A DNA stretch of 64,000 bases from Hysterangium stoloniferum (Eukaryota; Basidiomycota; Agaricomycetes; Hysterangiales; Hysterangiaceae). The DNA lies in contig WHVD01000085.1 of the NCBI GenBank assembly GCA_015178975.1, positions 124,001 to 188,000 on the forward strand. The letters run 5' to 3'. Within the stretch, counting starts at the first letter, position 1; every line of letters begins with the position of its first letter. The notes beneath the pieces are model-generated. The model worked only from the letters and a program-made list of their open reading frames with translations, was not told the origin of the DNA and made no database searches. Below, in pieces: positions 25,230-36,480 of this stretch. A program made the translations under genes and the position numbers.

Positions 25230-26866
25230 ATCAGAAGATGATTGATGCCAACAGAGCGTGACAGTACACAGCATTAACTGCCATTGTGACTATCTGTGCA
25301 GATGGAACTGCCCTCAAGCCAACCATCATCTTCAAAGGGCATAATTTCTTGAAGAAGTGGGGGGAGAATAACGTGTCTGGAGCTTCGTGAGTACCTTCAA
25401 ACATGCTAATTGTAGTGAACACTAACCTTCCACAGGCTCTGCGTGTCCGAGAATGGGTGGACTGATGGAAGTTTAGCATATGAGTGGATCACAAAGGATT
25501 TTGATCCCCAGACACGCGAGAAAGCTGCTGGCAAAACACGTGTCTTGTTAATGGATGGCCATAGCTCACATTACACGGCTGACCTCCTGGAGTATTGTAT
25601 GGCAAACAGCATTGAGGTGCTTGGATACCCACCTCACTGTACACATGCTTTGCAGGGGCTTGACGTCGTATACTTCGCGAAAATGAAGGAGGCCTGGAAA
25701 AATCAAATTGATGAGTTCAAGACCTTTCACCAACGAGGTGTTGGTAAGGAAGACTTCTGCCAAGTCTTCGGAGGAGCATTCCTCAAAGCATTTACCCCTG
25801 AGACTATCATGGCAGCATTCAAGGCCACAGGAATCCAACCATTCAATCCATACGTCATCCAACCCACTCAGATGAAGCCGAGTGAGAATACCTCCACACG
25901 GGCTTCATTCCCGCAACCACAAACCAGCCCCACACGTGCTGTGATGGTCGCCTTCCATGATTACAGCTTCACGACACAGGGGACCCAACCAGACTCACCC
26001 CCCACAGCTGGACCTTCAAATTTCCCCAGTTCCCTCTCTGATCCAATCCCAATGGCTGTTGATACAAATCCCCCACTCCTTACACTGTCCAAATGCCATG
26101 ATCCTGCATCAAATCCTGACCTGGCAACGCCACGTAAGCGGATGCAGCTGCTTGGGGTTGGCCTTGCAAACACTTCATCAGGATCATTCCTAGTCACAAA
26201 AGCACATGTAACGCACCTTGAGATGAAACGAGCCATCCACCCACCTGTCCTAGAACATGTCCCTGGCAAAATAGCAACTCCTGACTGGTCACTTCTTGAC
26301 AAACATGCACCGCTTTCGGAGTTTACACGTAGCACCCTCGAGTCACGATGCAAAACCCTAGAAAGAAATTTGCTTTTACCTCAGCAGTGGCTCGAGGCAC
26401 AGGAAATGATTATGGAAGGGCAGAATGCTCAACTTATCATCCAGAACATAGGAATGGAGAGAATGAATCATACTTTGCATGAAAAGGAGAAGGGAAAGAA
26501 GTCAGACCATACAATCTTGTTTCCAGGAGGAAAGGGCAGGCATCTGACTGATGTTGAGCTCATCAAGCAGAAGCGGGAGCTTGAGGACACGAAAGCACAG
26601 GAGGAAGCAGAGAAGGAGAGGAAGAGGGTGGCAAAGGAGGACCGACGAGTTGAAAAGGCAAACCTTGAAGAGCGCTGGAAGGCAATGCTTGAGGAGTATG
26701 AGCACACAGTCACTGAGTGGACAACAGGATGTCAGACTCTGCAAGCAGCTGGGGTAAAGGTGAAGGACTTACCAAAGAAGCCAAAACATCCCACTAAGCC
26801 TAAATTGATAGAGCCGGAGGACGACGATGAGGGGCAGGACGACATAGATGATGATGGCTCATAGAG
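25230..26866 (+). CDS. DDE_1 superfamily (pogo-type) transposase, 5' truncated
   Basis: A DDE_1/CENP-B-type transposase in two visible exons joined by a 49-nt intron (25387-25435, GTGAGT...CCACAG). The three catalytic Asp appear as ICADGTALKPTIIFKG (about 25290), RVLLMDGHSSHYT (about 25545) and HALQGLDVVYF (about 25650). The conserved GWTDGSLAYEW lies between the first two. A C-terminal Lys/Glu-rich coiled-coil-like tail ends in an acidic DDDEGQDDIDDDGS. The exon 2 frame is open for 473 codons, unusually intact for its surroundings. The N-terminal helix-turn-helix DNA-binding region expected upstream is not visible, and coding fades before 25220, so this is probably a 5'-truncated or spliced relic. 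It sits between the gag and 5' LTR of copia-2. Confidence 0.85.
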
Positions 26867-27237
26867 ATAACTATCGATAAACACAGCGTGTCACACATGT
26901 CACATGCTGTGAATGAAGTGAATTTCGTGACAAATGCATTGTCGACAGAATTCAACGTCAATGAAGTGGTTCCTCTTCATTTATCTTTACCAGTGCATGT
27001 AAATACACTTATAGGACCCCATAGAACAAGATGTATTACTCAGATGTACTGAAAATTGATTGTGGAAGGTATGTGTCGCGAATCATAAAAGGGTGTGAAA
27101 AGGACCACCAAATCACTGTATAACCAAAATAAAATCCAAACAATGCAGAGTGTTTTGGACAAGTAGAAGTTGTCAGAAAGATGTGCAAAGTGATGGATTG
27201 TGTAGATGACAACTGGATGTACCGGTTTAGAAGCCGG

Positions 27238-27475
27238 GTTGAATAACTCTTGACAAACACCCTGTGAGTGTGAGGAAAGTAAACACTAAGGAGACTTTCC
27301 CACACCCACAGCGGAGTATGCTACAGGGTGCTTACCTAAGCACCTACACATCAGTTACCTTACTAGGTAACTCACTCAATACTGCACCTACAGTGCTGGG
27401 AAAAATACTACAAATATCAGAAAAATACAGGGAACATCATAGACTATGTAAGAGCTGTAATATCATACTCTAACA
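27238..27475 (-). repeat. Third copy of copia-2 LTR (probable 5' LTR)
   Basis: Matches 20696-20933 from GTTGAATAACTC to CTCTAACA but lacks the first ten or so bases. No primer-binding site like that of copia-1 or copia-3 is visible inside it, suggesting that the junction has been altered. Confidence 0.8.
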
Positions 27476-27592
27476 GAAACCTGGGGAGAATAATATGACA
27501 TATTATATATAAAAGTCTAAATAAGAATGGATGCTTATAAAGTACGAAATGTAGGGAATGGCGACACTTATATGCTGCATTAGTATAGGTCT

Positions 27593-27911
27593 TGTTGTGA
27601 AATGAGGGCTTACGCATGCTCTAAGATGTAATACAATTGGGAGCCAGTGAGGAGCACGTGATTTATGGGTATCTCCATCCCTTTTGTTCTGAAGTCACAT
27701 ATAAATACACCCAAACTACCAAGAGCTACCTCAGTCGATTCCTATCTACCCGTCGACTGAGGTATGCTTTCTTTGTCTCTTACCGTCAGAACTAGATACT
27801 CATTACACTTAGATATAATTATTGTTATAGGTACATACTGAAATATCAGTTGATTCCTATCTACCCGTCAACTGAGATATAATTATTGTTATAGGGTCTC
27901 CATTGATAATA
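27593..27911 (+). repeat. 5' LTR of copia-3
   Basis: Starts TGTTGTGAAATGAGGGC. It contains two GTCGACTGAGG-type stem-forming segments and duplicated GATATAATTATTGTTATAG. It is paired with 31950-32267. Confidence 0.9.
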
Positions 27912-27927
27912 GGTTATGGGCCCCGTC

Positions 27928-28465
27928 TGTTACGACCTGTTCCTGGATGTTTCAATATCCGACTTCTGATCTCCGACTACGGAACATCATAGTTACCGCA
28001 TCATCCGCATTCTTCCCTTGTTCCGCATTTGGTAACTTGTCCGTTGACAAGTATTCACTCGTTTGTTTGTTGTATTCCCGTTTCGGAATATTGTCTCCCT
28101 AATATGTCTTATTTCCGTTTTAAGAACACTTCCGTTTCTGTCTTATTATGGTCTTAGTTTGTAGTACAATAACGAGTAGACTTATATTAGTTTCCGCGAA
28201 TTTGTATTTTACCTTAGATCTGATATCGACTTAGTTTCTTATTCCTCCTCCCGTCTTTCTGTACGCTCGATATTCGGAACTCTTCGGAACTCTGAATATC
28301 CATATCTTCCGTCGTTAGTTCACTTCTGAAATTAAGGACATTGAGTGTTTGCGTAGAGGCGCAGCACATAAGCTGAAGCTGACGTCCTGACCCTATCCAC
28401 GAGTTTCCGACTTCCCGGTGACTTCCCGATAGTTCCGGAATAAGTTCCCGACACGGCACTTAACA
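27928..28465 (-). repeat. Solo LTR (family L3) in 5' leader of copia-3
   Basis: Starts TGTTACGACCTG and ends GGCACTTAACA, flanked by CCGTC and CTGTC. It includes GCGCAGCACATAAGCTGAAG, the reverse complement of the shared L1/L2 core. It lies just after the copia-3 primer-binding site and so postdates that element. Confidence 0.75.
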
Positions 28466-28819
28466 CTGTCCCAGGTTGCTGAACAGGTATTGATAACATG
28501 ATACAAGGATCCTGACCCAATCAACCCCGATCTAAATACAAAACTGACCCCAGCCAATCACTGAAATAAACAATCCTGATCCCTCTAAATTGATCCCTGA
28601 TACAACCATCACACCGACTATTGTCCCCCGATTACGCTGACCCCAATCCGACTATAATGAACCCAAACTGACTCAGCTACAATCAAGGAGCTGATCCTGA
28701 ACCCGAACTGACCCTGTGTGCGAACCAAATGTACTGAACCCCAATCTGAATATTGGCCCCAACCATGCTGACCCCGACCCGATCATAACAAACTCCAATC
28801 TGACTATACCTGACACCTA

Positions 28820-30008
28820 AACATGCCAACACAGCCATCATTGTTCCAACTTCTTACCGATGACCATTTTGATGGAAACACGTGGTACTCTTGGAAAGAA
28901 ACCATCCTATCCGCAGCTAATGCAAGGGGAGTCATGGTACCTATATGGAAGTATCATTAAACCCACACTGACCCCTGAATGTTCCAATACCAACATTGAC
29001 GAGGTATTGGGGATCCATGACACCAACACTGGACGAATGGCCACAGTGCGATGCGTACACAAGGAGCATGATTGTCCTCAATGTTAAGAATCCACTTGGT
29101 TTTGGAATAAAATCAACCCAAACTGCAGCAGAGGTGTGGAACGCACTTACCATAACAAAGACATACTGATGGTGCTGATATACAATAACAGCGCATTTTG
29201 CAGTCCTTCGAGAAGCTTGGAAAAAGGCGATTGGACAGGGTAGCAAGATTGACGGCCTTGAGTTTTTGCACCATCATTTTAGGATCAATGCCGGGGGAGT
29301 GGTCTATATACATTAGCACACTATACCGTCAGAAGACATCGGCGGCAGTTATTGCGAGACTCACCATGCATGACGTGATGCTGGCGCGATATAGAGGGCC
29401 AGCCATCCAAACAAGCCAGGCACTAGTGACAATGCAACAAAAAGCAACACAAAGTTCATTAGTATGTCGAATCCTGTATGCCGAAAGACTGGATATACCA
29501 TCGATAAGTGTTTTAAGCCTGGGGGAGACATGAGGGCCAGTTCACAGTGACTCAAACAACCAAGTCCATCCAACCCCGTAACCTCATATATGCTGATTCG
29601 ACAGCCAGTGACCATTGTTTTGTAAACATTGGTGACTTCCTATCTTACACATCATTTAACGGGAAACAAGGAACAACAGCCACTGCGGGAGGAACTTTCC
29701 AAATACATGGTGTTGGCACAGTCATTAAAAGGGTAATTTTCGATGGAAAATCTATTAATATTAGCTTCCTGAACGTTTTGCATACTCCTGGATTTTCACA
29801 CAATCTCCTATCGATCGGACCTTTTGACAAAGCTGGATGCTACCCCATATTCGGAGGGGAAGTGTTGTTTTTTATCGACAAAGAAAACGAGCCCCTTATG
29901 CGTGGAACAGGCATTGGAACCATCACTGACCCGGTCACTCCAATTGATATCGACATGGAATCATCTCTCCCACCAATTCAGCATTTCTTTGGCCAATTCC
30001 ACATCTGA
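28820..30008 (+). pseudogene. copia-3 gag/protease remnant
   Basis: After a CTGACCCC-rich leader (28470-28820), gag-like frames run from about 28820 to 29530. The frame at 29547-30008 carries a copia protease-type segment: YADSTASDHCF (retroviral-type aspartic protease site, substituted) followed by FLNVLHTPGFSHNLLSIG, which resembles the conserved NVLYVPxLxxNLLSV block of copia elements. The coding is broken and no later pol domains follow. Confidence 0.7.
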
Positions 30009-30289
30009 GTGCAATTACTTTTGCTCTGTTCTCTCATTGCCACTGTATATATTGCATATGCATTCAACATCATTGACACTGTCCACTGTGATGTGGAACA
30101 GTTACCTTACCCTGACCTCTGTGTGCAATTTCCTCCAATGTCTGATATGTTTGCGACGTGTTCTTAGTACCCAAACCGAGTCAAGCATATTCTGAACTTA
30201 AAACTCTAACACAAACGTATAACCTAGCTTGAAGGGCATTATAAAGCAACGCCAAGTGGGGCTGAAACCACTAGACTTGCACGGCTTTG

Positions 30290-30480
30290 ACTAGCCGCTC
30301 GCTTTATTGTTGCAGACACTCATGCTACGAAGTCGACCTGAACCAAACCTGGACCTGTGGACGCCTCGTTGAAAAGCATCACACGCCGAACCTGAACCCA
30401 AATCTGTAGACGCCTTGTTGAACAGCGTGCACTGAACCCGAACCCGAACCAGTGGATGCCTTGTTGAAAACCACATACCG
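30290..30480 (+). repeat. Imperfect repeats GACGCCTCGTTGAAAAGC inside copia-3
   Basis: The motif recurs about three times at 50-60 bp spacing, with diverged copies again at 31170-31320, in a region rich in GAACCCGAACC. Confidence 0.6.
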
Positions 30481-30483
30481 ACC

Positions 30484-30808
30484 CCAACTCAGATAGAAAC
30501 TGAGTATAAACAAATACCGACTGACTCAGATACAAACTGAGTATAAACAAATACCGACTGACTCAGATACAAACTGAGTATAAACAAATACCGACTGACT
30601 CAGATACAAACTGAGTATAAACAAATGTCGACTGACTCAGATACAAACTGAGTATAAGCAAATACCAACCCGACTCAGATACAAACTGAGTATAAACAAA
30701 TACCGACTGACTCAGATAGAAACTGAGTATAAACAAATACCGACCCAACTCAGATAGAAACTGAGTATAAACAAATACCGACCCAACCCAGATATACACT
30801 GAGTATAG
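30484..30808 (+). repeat. 37-bp tandem repeat with internal palindrome inside copia-3
   Basis: About nine copies of a 37-bp unit containing ACTCAGATACAAACTGAGT, whose ends ACTCAG and CTGAGT pair. The unit lacks stops on the minus strand, so a spurious frame runs through it. Confidence 0.9.
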
Positions 30809-31949
30809 ATGAACTGCACCTCACCCATATCAAATCACAAACCATTGTCATTGAGCAGTGAGGACTCCCACACATGCGGGGGAGCTCATTTACTGTTGTC
30901 CATGCTGAGGAGGAGTGATGGAATGGATACATCATGAACAACAGTTTTCGAGACTGGATTCAACATACACCATACCAATGGTGGAGATAGATCCAAAGGG
31001 CTATCTGCCAACTACACAGATGATGTCAACTGTACAGTGACTATCGAGAACATGGACAGAAATCCAGGTTGCGGCACACATCTGCCAATTTTACAAGGCC
31101 AATCAATTTCTTTTATCCCACCAGATGGAGGACATCGCACACCGAACCCCAAACCCGAACCTGAATTTGTGGACACCCCATTGAGAGGTGTCACACACTG
31201 AATCGAACTGTTGCCACGCCTCATTGAAAAGTGTGTGCTACACTGGACCCAAACTGAACCGAACCTGCATGCCTTGTCAAACAGCATTGCATACCGAACC
31301 GACCGAAAAGTCACGCCTGTCCAAAAAGCGCACTATGCCTATCCGAAAGCATGCTGAACTGAACTCGATGTGAAAATGAACCGTGCCATGTTTGAATCGA
31401 ATAGAACCAAACTTGCCCCATCGAGGTTGAAGTCGATGATATATGCTGCATCGAGACCGAAATTGAATGCCGACTCGTCACCCGTACGTCACCAGATTGG
31501 GGGCCGACCCCATATTTTCTTTTGCACTAGGAATTAGAGCATATTTAATCCAAATGGATGGTCTGCTAGCAATTACTGCTGTGTCTTATGGATGTGCACC
31601 AGCTCAGGCCGCACAAAGGCTGTTATTTAAGACCAATGGGAGGTGAAAGGCAAATGAATGCACAGAAGAACTCGAAAGGGAGGTCACACATTTTGTCATC
31701 CAAGATCCGCAAGAAAAAAACAACAGGTTACTAAACCTGAGCTTGGTCCCTTTCTCCGACAGCATCTAGCCCACACTCGATTGTTATTGCAGCATCTGAT
31801 GGGACCTCAGCAACTGGCACTCATGTTCTGGACATATGTGCATCCAAGCCAGGGGACCAACAGTGCGGGGTGCTCAATACCAAACCCCGATGTTTATGGA
31901 TGTGCTCTGTGACTCCATGACATCCCCGAGCCTGCTTAGCCAGGAGGAG

Positions 31950-32267
31950 TGTTGTGAAATGAGGGCTTACGCATGCTCTAAGACGTAATACAATTGGGAG
32001 CCAGTGAGGAGCATGTGATTTACAGGTATCTCCATCCCTTTTGTTCCAAAGTCACATATAAATACACCCAAACACCAAGAGCTACCTCAGTCAATTCCTA
32101 TCTACCTGTTGACTGAGGTATGCTTTCTTTGTCTCTTACCGTCAGAATTAGATACTCATTACACTTAGATATAATTATTGTTATAGGTACATACTGAAAT
32201 ATCAGTTGATTCCTATCTACCCATCGACTGAGATATAATTATTGTTATAGGGTCTCCATTGATAATA
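31950..32267 (+). repeat. 3' LTR of copia-3
   Basis: Direct repeat of 27593-27911, followed by the GGTCT duplication. Confidence 0.9.
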
Positions 32268-32619
32268 GGTCTGGCCTTTCCTACATTCTGTCCTGTATAG
32301 GCATCCATTCTTGTTTATACTTTTATATATAATATACAATATTATTCTCCAAGTTTCAAACAGAAAAAGTATGTATTTGTGGCGGAGGAGCTGATTCTTT
32401 AACAGAGGTCCAAATGTTAAATAAGAGGAAATAAGAAATTCTGAGTCTAGGAATAGCTTGCCCCATATATATATATGGTGAATACAAAGTATTATATCTT
32501 ACTTCCTCCCCATTATGGAGTTACATGGCAATTTATTTTTGGGACCAAAGCGGAATTTTTTTATTGATTTTCAAACTCCGCACTACGTACCCGGAACAGC
32601 TGTAATGTTTGATAATAAT

Positions 32620-32735
32620 AATAATCACTTTCTGCATCACAATTGTATTTGAATTTTTTAAATTTATTTTTCTAAATGAATATTTATTGTAAATATTATA
32701 AATATAGCTAGAGTAACTAGAGTAGTGAGAGTAGT
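32620..32735 (-). repeat. Dispersed ~110-bp repeat upstream of recombinase gene
   Basis: It is the inverted counterpart of 14556-14665, sharing ATTTATTTTTCTAAATGAAT and a GTAGTGAGAG tail. It lies just before the DUF3435 gene. The rest of 32366-32800 shows nothing else. Confidence 0.7.
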
Positions 32736-32832
32736 ATTGACGTTCAGGCAATGCACTGTCCCAGTTTAGCATACCCAGGGGTGGTGACGGACTCAGAGAC
32801 AAGATCTTGGGACTTAGCATCTGGAGTCGTCA

Positions 32833-35156
32833 ACGATGGCCTCGTCATATAAAGGTCTCCCTCTGGGCTTGCTCACCGCTCCTAAATTCTCCCTTATCGT
32901 CGAACTCTGATGTTGATTGCCTACCCTCTTCACCAACGTCTTCCTCGACGAGCTCGACCGGGAGCAAAGCTGGAGGTTCCGAGAGAGGTCGCAGATGACT
33001 GACGAGGAACATGCCGCCTTTCTCGAGAGAGAAAAAAGTGCGCCTTCGATGGCGCGTCATTGGTCGAAAAACACCAAGCATAATGTTTACTCTATGGATA
33101 AGAAGTGGACTGCGTACGTCGCTAGCACTTAGCATAAGCCTTAGCGAGCTGACTGATACTGGACTCTATACAGATATTGTGCCAAGTATAATCTTGGAGA
33201 TCCCGAAGAAGCGTTGCCAATGACCGACAGGGCAAGAGCAATGGACTTCCTCACCTTCATGTGCGAGAACTATGATATCAATACGACCGACACCCTTTGG
33301 CAGTGCTTTCGGGTCTGGAAGCAACGTGAGTTCCTCCATGTCTATAGGGGTCTGTTGCTCAACCATTATTGTAGTCTACCACCTCTATGTCGGGGAGGAA
33401 TTTAACAGCGTTGATAGTGAAGATGTTTATCACGTATGTGTTGGACCTTGCTTCCCAATCACTACAAACATCGAACTAATACTCTTATCCAGTTCTACAA
33501 GGAGGAAGTCATCCGGGCGTACCGATTCAAGAACTCCCAAACGTGTGTAAAGACTGTCACTGACTCATCGGATCTCCTGGCGATGATGATCCACAATATC
33601 GCCTACGACAAGCTTATCCTCCCCGACGAACGCGTGCGATTGGTTGTTGCAGCCAGCTATCTCATCCTAGGCTATACCGGTTGCCGACCAGCTGAGATCG
33701 TCGACGGTGAGAAGAAACAACCATAACACGTTGGAACGAGCTCTTCGAATCTCGCAATTTGCTTCAGTTAAATGCAGCTTCGGATCCCGAGTTTGAAGAT
33801 GACCTCCCCCGTCAGTCTCCTCGCCGTCCTAATGCTCTCTGCTACGAGGATATCACGCTTTTCGTTTGCCGTCATCCTGACACTGGGGAGCACTGTCTGG
33901 GTATGGCGATCAAGTTTACCCATCACAAAGGTCACGACAATAAACTCAAACCGTAAGTCACTCCTCCTGTTCTCTGTGCCTCGTCGTTCTCAAAGGCTAA
34001 TTCCGATTCCGTGCTGTAGGACTATCTTCTTCTTCTACCAGACTAGAAGAGTCATGTTAGATCTCGTTACCCTCATGATCAGCCTTGCCATCCTCGGTGG
34101 CGCCTTCGAGTCCCAGAACCTGTCGAATCCGTCTTCGCTGCCCAAGGCCCCGATGGCCTCGACTACCTACCTCTGCAGTGGAAAAAGGAATGGCTCAACC
34201 TACCCGTATTCCGGAACTCTAACGACGATTCTTACAAGCCTATGTCTTACCGCACTCTGTACGAGTACACGAAGGACCACTCGCTCAATATGGGCTATCC
34301 GGAGCCTATCGGCCCCAAGGATTGGCGAAGGAATGTAGGCAATACGGCCAACAAAACGACGACGGGACCTGAACGAGATCTCACCATGCGTCATACCGAG
34401 GGATCTAACATCTTCCGCACCAACTACCTCAACCAGGTTGTCGACCACGATATGATAGCTGCAGTGTTGTACGCGCCTAGCCAGGACAGTCTACTCAGGA
34501 AGCTGTCCCACGCTCGAGATCGTCGTGCCAAGCGAGATATGGTTTCTCCAGAGGTATGGGCGGTGTTAAAGAAGGAGGTAGAGGCTCCAGACATCCAGGA
34601 TATGCTGATAAGGAGAGAGGAGTTGAAGGCTGAGGCAAAGGGGCTTTCGATAGAGTAGGTCGAACGCCGGGAGGAGATCAGGACGTTGGTCAAGGCCTTG
34701 ACGAGGAAGATGGCCTCCAGGAGAGCCACCGAGAAGAGGCACGTCATCAGCCGCTACCACAAGTTCTACTTCAAGAAGGCGCCTAAACGTGACCTCGACA
34801 GACAACTCAACGGTGACACACCCATTGAATATACCCCGCCCACTATCGAATGCCAGCTTCCTGAACGTGCAACCGTGGCCATGATTCTCTCCCAGCAATC
34901 AGACAACCTTAACGCTCAGGAGCTTCGTAGCCTTCGTATCGAGGTCTGTTCCTTGTTCGTGAGACTGGGACGTTTGCGGGAGCCTAGTCGTCCTCGGGAC
35001 AAGCAGTTCCTCTCACAGCTTACCGTACCGGCTTCTCAGTCTTCTCCCAGCCACACTCCCGATTTCGACAATGTCCCCTCACCGGAAGCTTTATCCTCAC
35101 CACCTCCCTTTTCGCCTTTGCCTTTGCCTTCTAAGAATAGACATTGTTGTCCATGA
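32833..35156 (+). pseudogene. DUF3435 tyrosine recombinase (Starship-captain-like family)
   Basis: Six exons with phase-consistent GT...AG introns: first exon to 33113, then 33174-33325, 33375-33433, 33493-33706, 33778-33952 and 34020-35156. Family blocks in order are LEREKSAPSMARHWSKNTKH, WKQLYHLYVGEEF, LGYTGCRPAEIVD (first catalytic Arg), YEDITLFVCRHPDTG, KDWRRNVGNTANKTTTG (second Arg), LTMRHTEGSNIFRTNYLN (His and nucleophile Tyr) and DMIAAVLYAPSQDSLLRKL. Members cut and rejoin DNA through a covalent Tyr link; related proteins mobilise Starship elements in ascomycetes and Crypton-type elements. Two lesions are apparent: a one-base frame change near 34110-34125 and an in-frame TAG at 34656. 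The active-site residues remain. The start is uncertain: an ATG in good context lies at 32833, but frame continuity into the body of exon 1 is not clear. Confidence 0.85.
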
Positions 35157-35351
35157 TGCTTTCCAACACTCCTTCTCAGTGTGAACAACAGTTAAGGTAA
35201 GCTCCTCCTCACATATGGAAGTCTGTAATGTATTAGCCTTATTTTAATACTATTTTCCAAAAAAGGGGTCCAATGCTCTATCAAAATGTGCAAATACTCA
35301 ATTCACTGCAAGGTAAATAATTTAAGTATTTGATATTAATCAGTGGCAGCC

Positions 35352-36480
35352 TGTTATGACTGGCCGGACTCCAGGCACTAACCCGTATGCCCCCACGCCC
35401 TCTCTCGACTATCTGGACTCACAACTCACAACCTCCGACCTATGACCTACAACTCACAAACCCTGCCTGGACTCCCCAGGATTCCCGTCCGCCTGTTCGA
35501 AATTGGACAACATGATCTAGCGAGGGCACAGCCTATAAGCTGAAGCCAAGTCCTACCAGATATCCCACGGGTTTTCTCTGGAGACCCGCCCTGTGTGTGT
35601 ATCCTAACAGTCAGTTACTATGTTACTTAGTCTGTTATACCCATCCATGACTCCCTAATAATATGGGTCTTGAATTTTAACATTTTGTGCATTTGCCAAA
35701 ATCGTATTGGCCTCTTAAAAACCATAGAAAGGTGCTCAAAATGTTGCTAAAAAGTAGGTTAGTGTTGCACTAGTATGGTGGAGAGGTGACCTCATTACGA
35801 CACATATCAGTCACCGGACTTCCCCCGGACTCCGTCTCTGTCTATATCTGTCTTCGTCCCACACATCAGTCACTGGACCCCGCTTAGAATCCCGTCACCA
35901 GTCTAATCGAGCCCCATTCCCATTTTAGTCAAATGACCTGTCATGATTTAGGACTCCACTCCCACTCCATTTCCTGTTATGGGTTATGCTTTGTCATGAT
36001 TCGGACTCCACTCCATTCTGTCCCGTTCCTAACACCAAACTTGGTATTTATTATTCCCGTTTTATGTTTTGTTAGTTTCATTTCATCATTACTGGATTTG
36101 GTATGTTATTCACTCCACGGTCTATATAAACTGGCAGATGTTGTACATACAATCCAGTCAGAAAATTAGCTTAGATTCCCCCCAGTAATCTAATCTATTT
36201 TCCCGCTCTAAACCCTTGCTTGATTCACATCGCTCACACTAGTCAAAGCCCATAGGCTCCAGTGCATCTATCTCTCTTGACTATCTTGACTCATGACTCA
36301 TGACCTCTGACCTACAACCTACAACCCATGAACCCTGCCCAGACTCCCTGGGATTCCCATCCGCATGTTCAAAATTGGACAGCACAATCTAGTGAGGGTG
36401 CAGCCTATAAGCTGAAGCTAAGTCCTACCGGATATCCCACAGGTTTCTCCAGAGACCCACCCTGTGTGTGTATCCTAACA
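35352..36480 (-). mobile_element. Internally deleted L1 element in unit B
   Basis: A perfect CAGCC duplication (35347-35351 and 36481-36485) flanks two partial reverse-oriented L1 LTRs, separated by about 180 bp of other sequence. The left one begins TGTTATGACTGGCC and the right one ends TATCCTAACA. Unit A has the uninterrupted sequence at the matching place (about 7925-7960). A remnant with large deletions. Confidence 0.8.

Larger units (their letters stand above)
20696..27475 (-). mobile_element. Ty1/copia element copia-2, with nested DDE_1 transposon
   Basis: The 3' LTR (20696-20933), polypurine tract and long copia pol frames on the minus strand run to gag at about 24990. Then comes unrelated DNA carrying a DDE_1 transposase, and finally a third copy of the LTR (27238-27475) in the right orientation to be the 5' LTR, lacking its first ten or so bases. 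The element looks younger than copia-1: pol frames are long with only a few breaks. The outer flanks do not show a matching target-site duplication, so the pairing of the two LTRs is an inference. Confidence 0.75.
27593..32267 (+). mobile_element. Copia-like LTR element copia-3, lacking RT
   Basis: LTRs of about 318 bp (27593-27911 and 31950-32267) in direct orientation are flanked by a perfect GGTCT duplication (27588-27592 and 32268-32272). A primer-binding site GGTTATGGGCCCCG follows the first LTR and a purine tract GCCAGGAGGAG precedes the second. The inside holds a gag-like and a protease-like region and then mostly non-coding repeats. No integrase, reverse transcriptase or RNase H is recognisable, so it looks non-autonomous or heavily deleted. 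By eye the two LTRs differ at about a dozen positions, mostly transitions, which indicates moderate age. Confidence 0.85.
27476..32365. mobile_element. Fold-back (MITE-like) element split by copia-3
   Basis: The sequence from 27476 (AAACCTGGGGAGAATAATAT) to about 27565 is the imperfect reverse complement of about 32275-32365 (ending ATTATTCTCCAAGTTT). Removing copia-3 and one copy of its GGTCT duplication restores a roughly 200-bp fold-back sequence with arms of about 90 bp and no coding. I infer a small terminal-inverted-repeat element that was later hit by copia-3. Its own target-site duplication is unclear. Confidence 0.65.

Noticed and set aside
25961-26353. Minus-strand 130-codon frame
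   Set aside because: Antisense shadow of the DDE_1 transposase exon.
30320-30800. Minus-strand frames repeating SVFVYTQF
   Set aside because: Produced by the 37-bp tandem repeat inside copia-3; no family resemblance.
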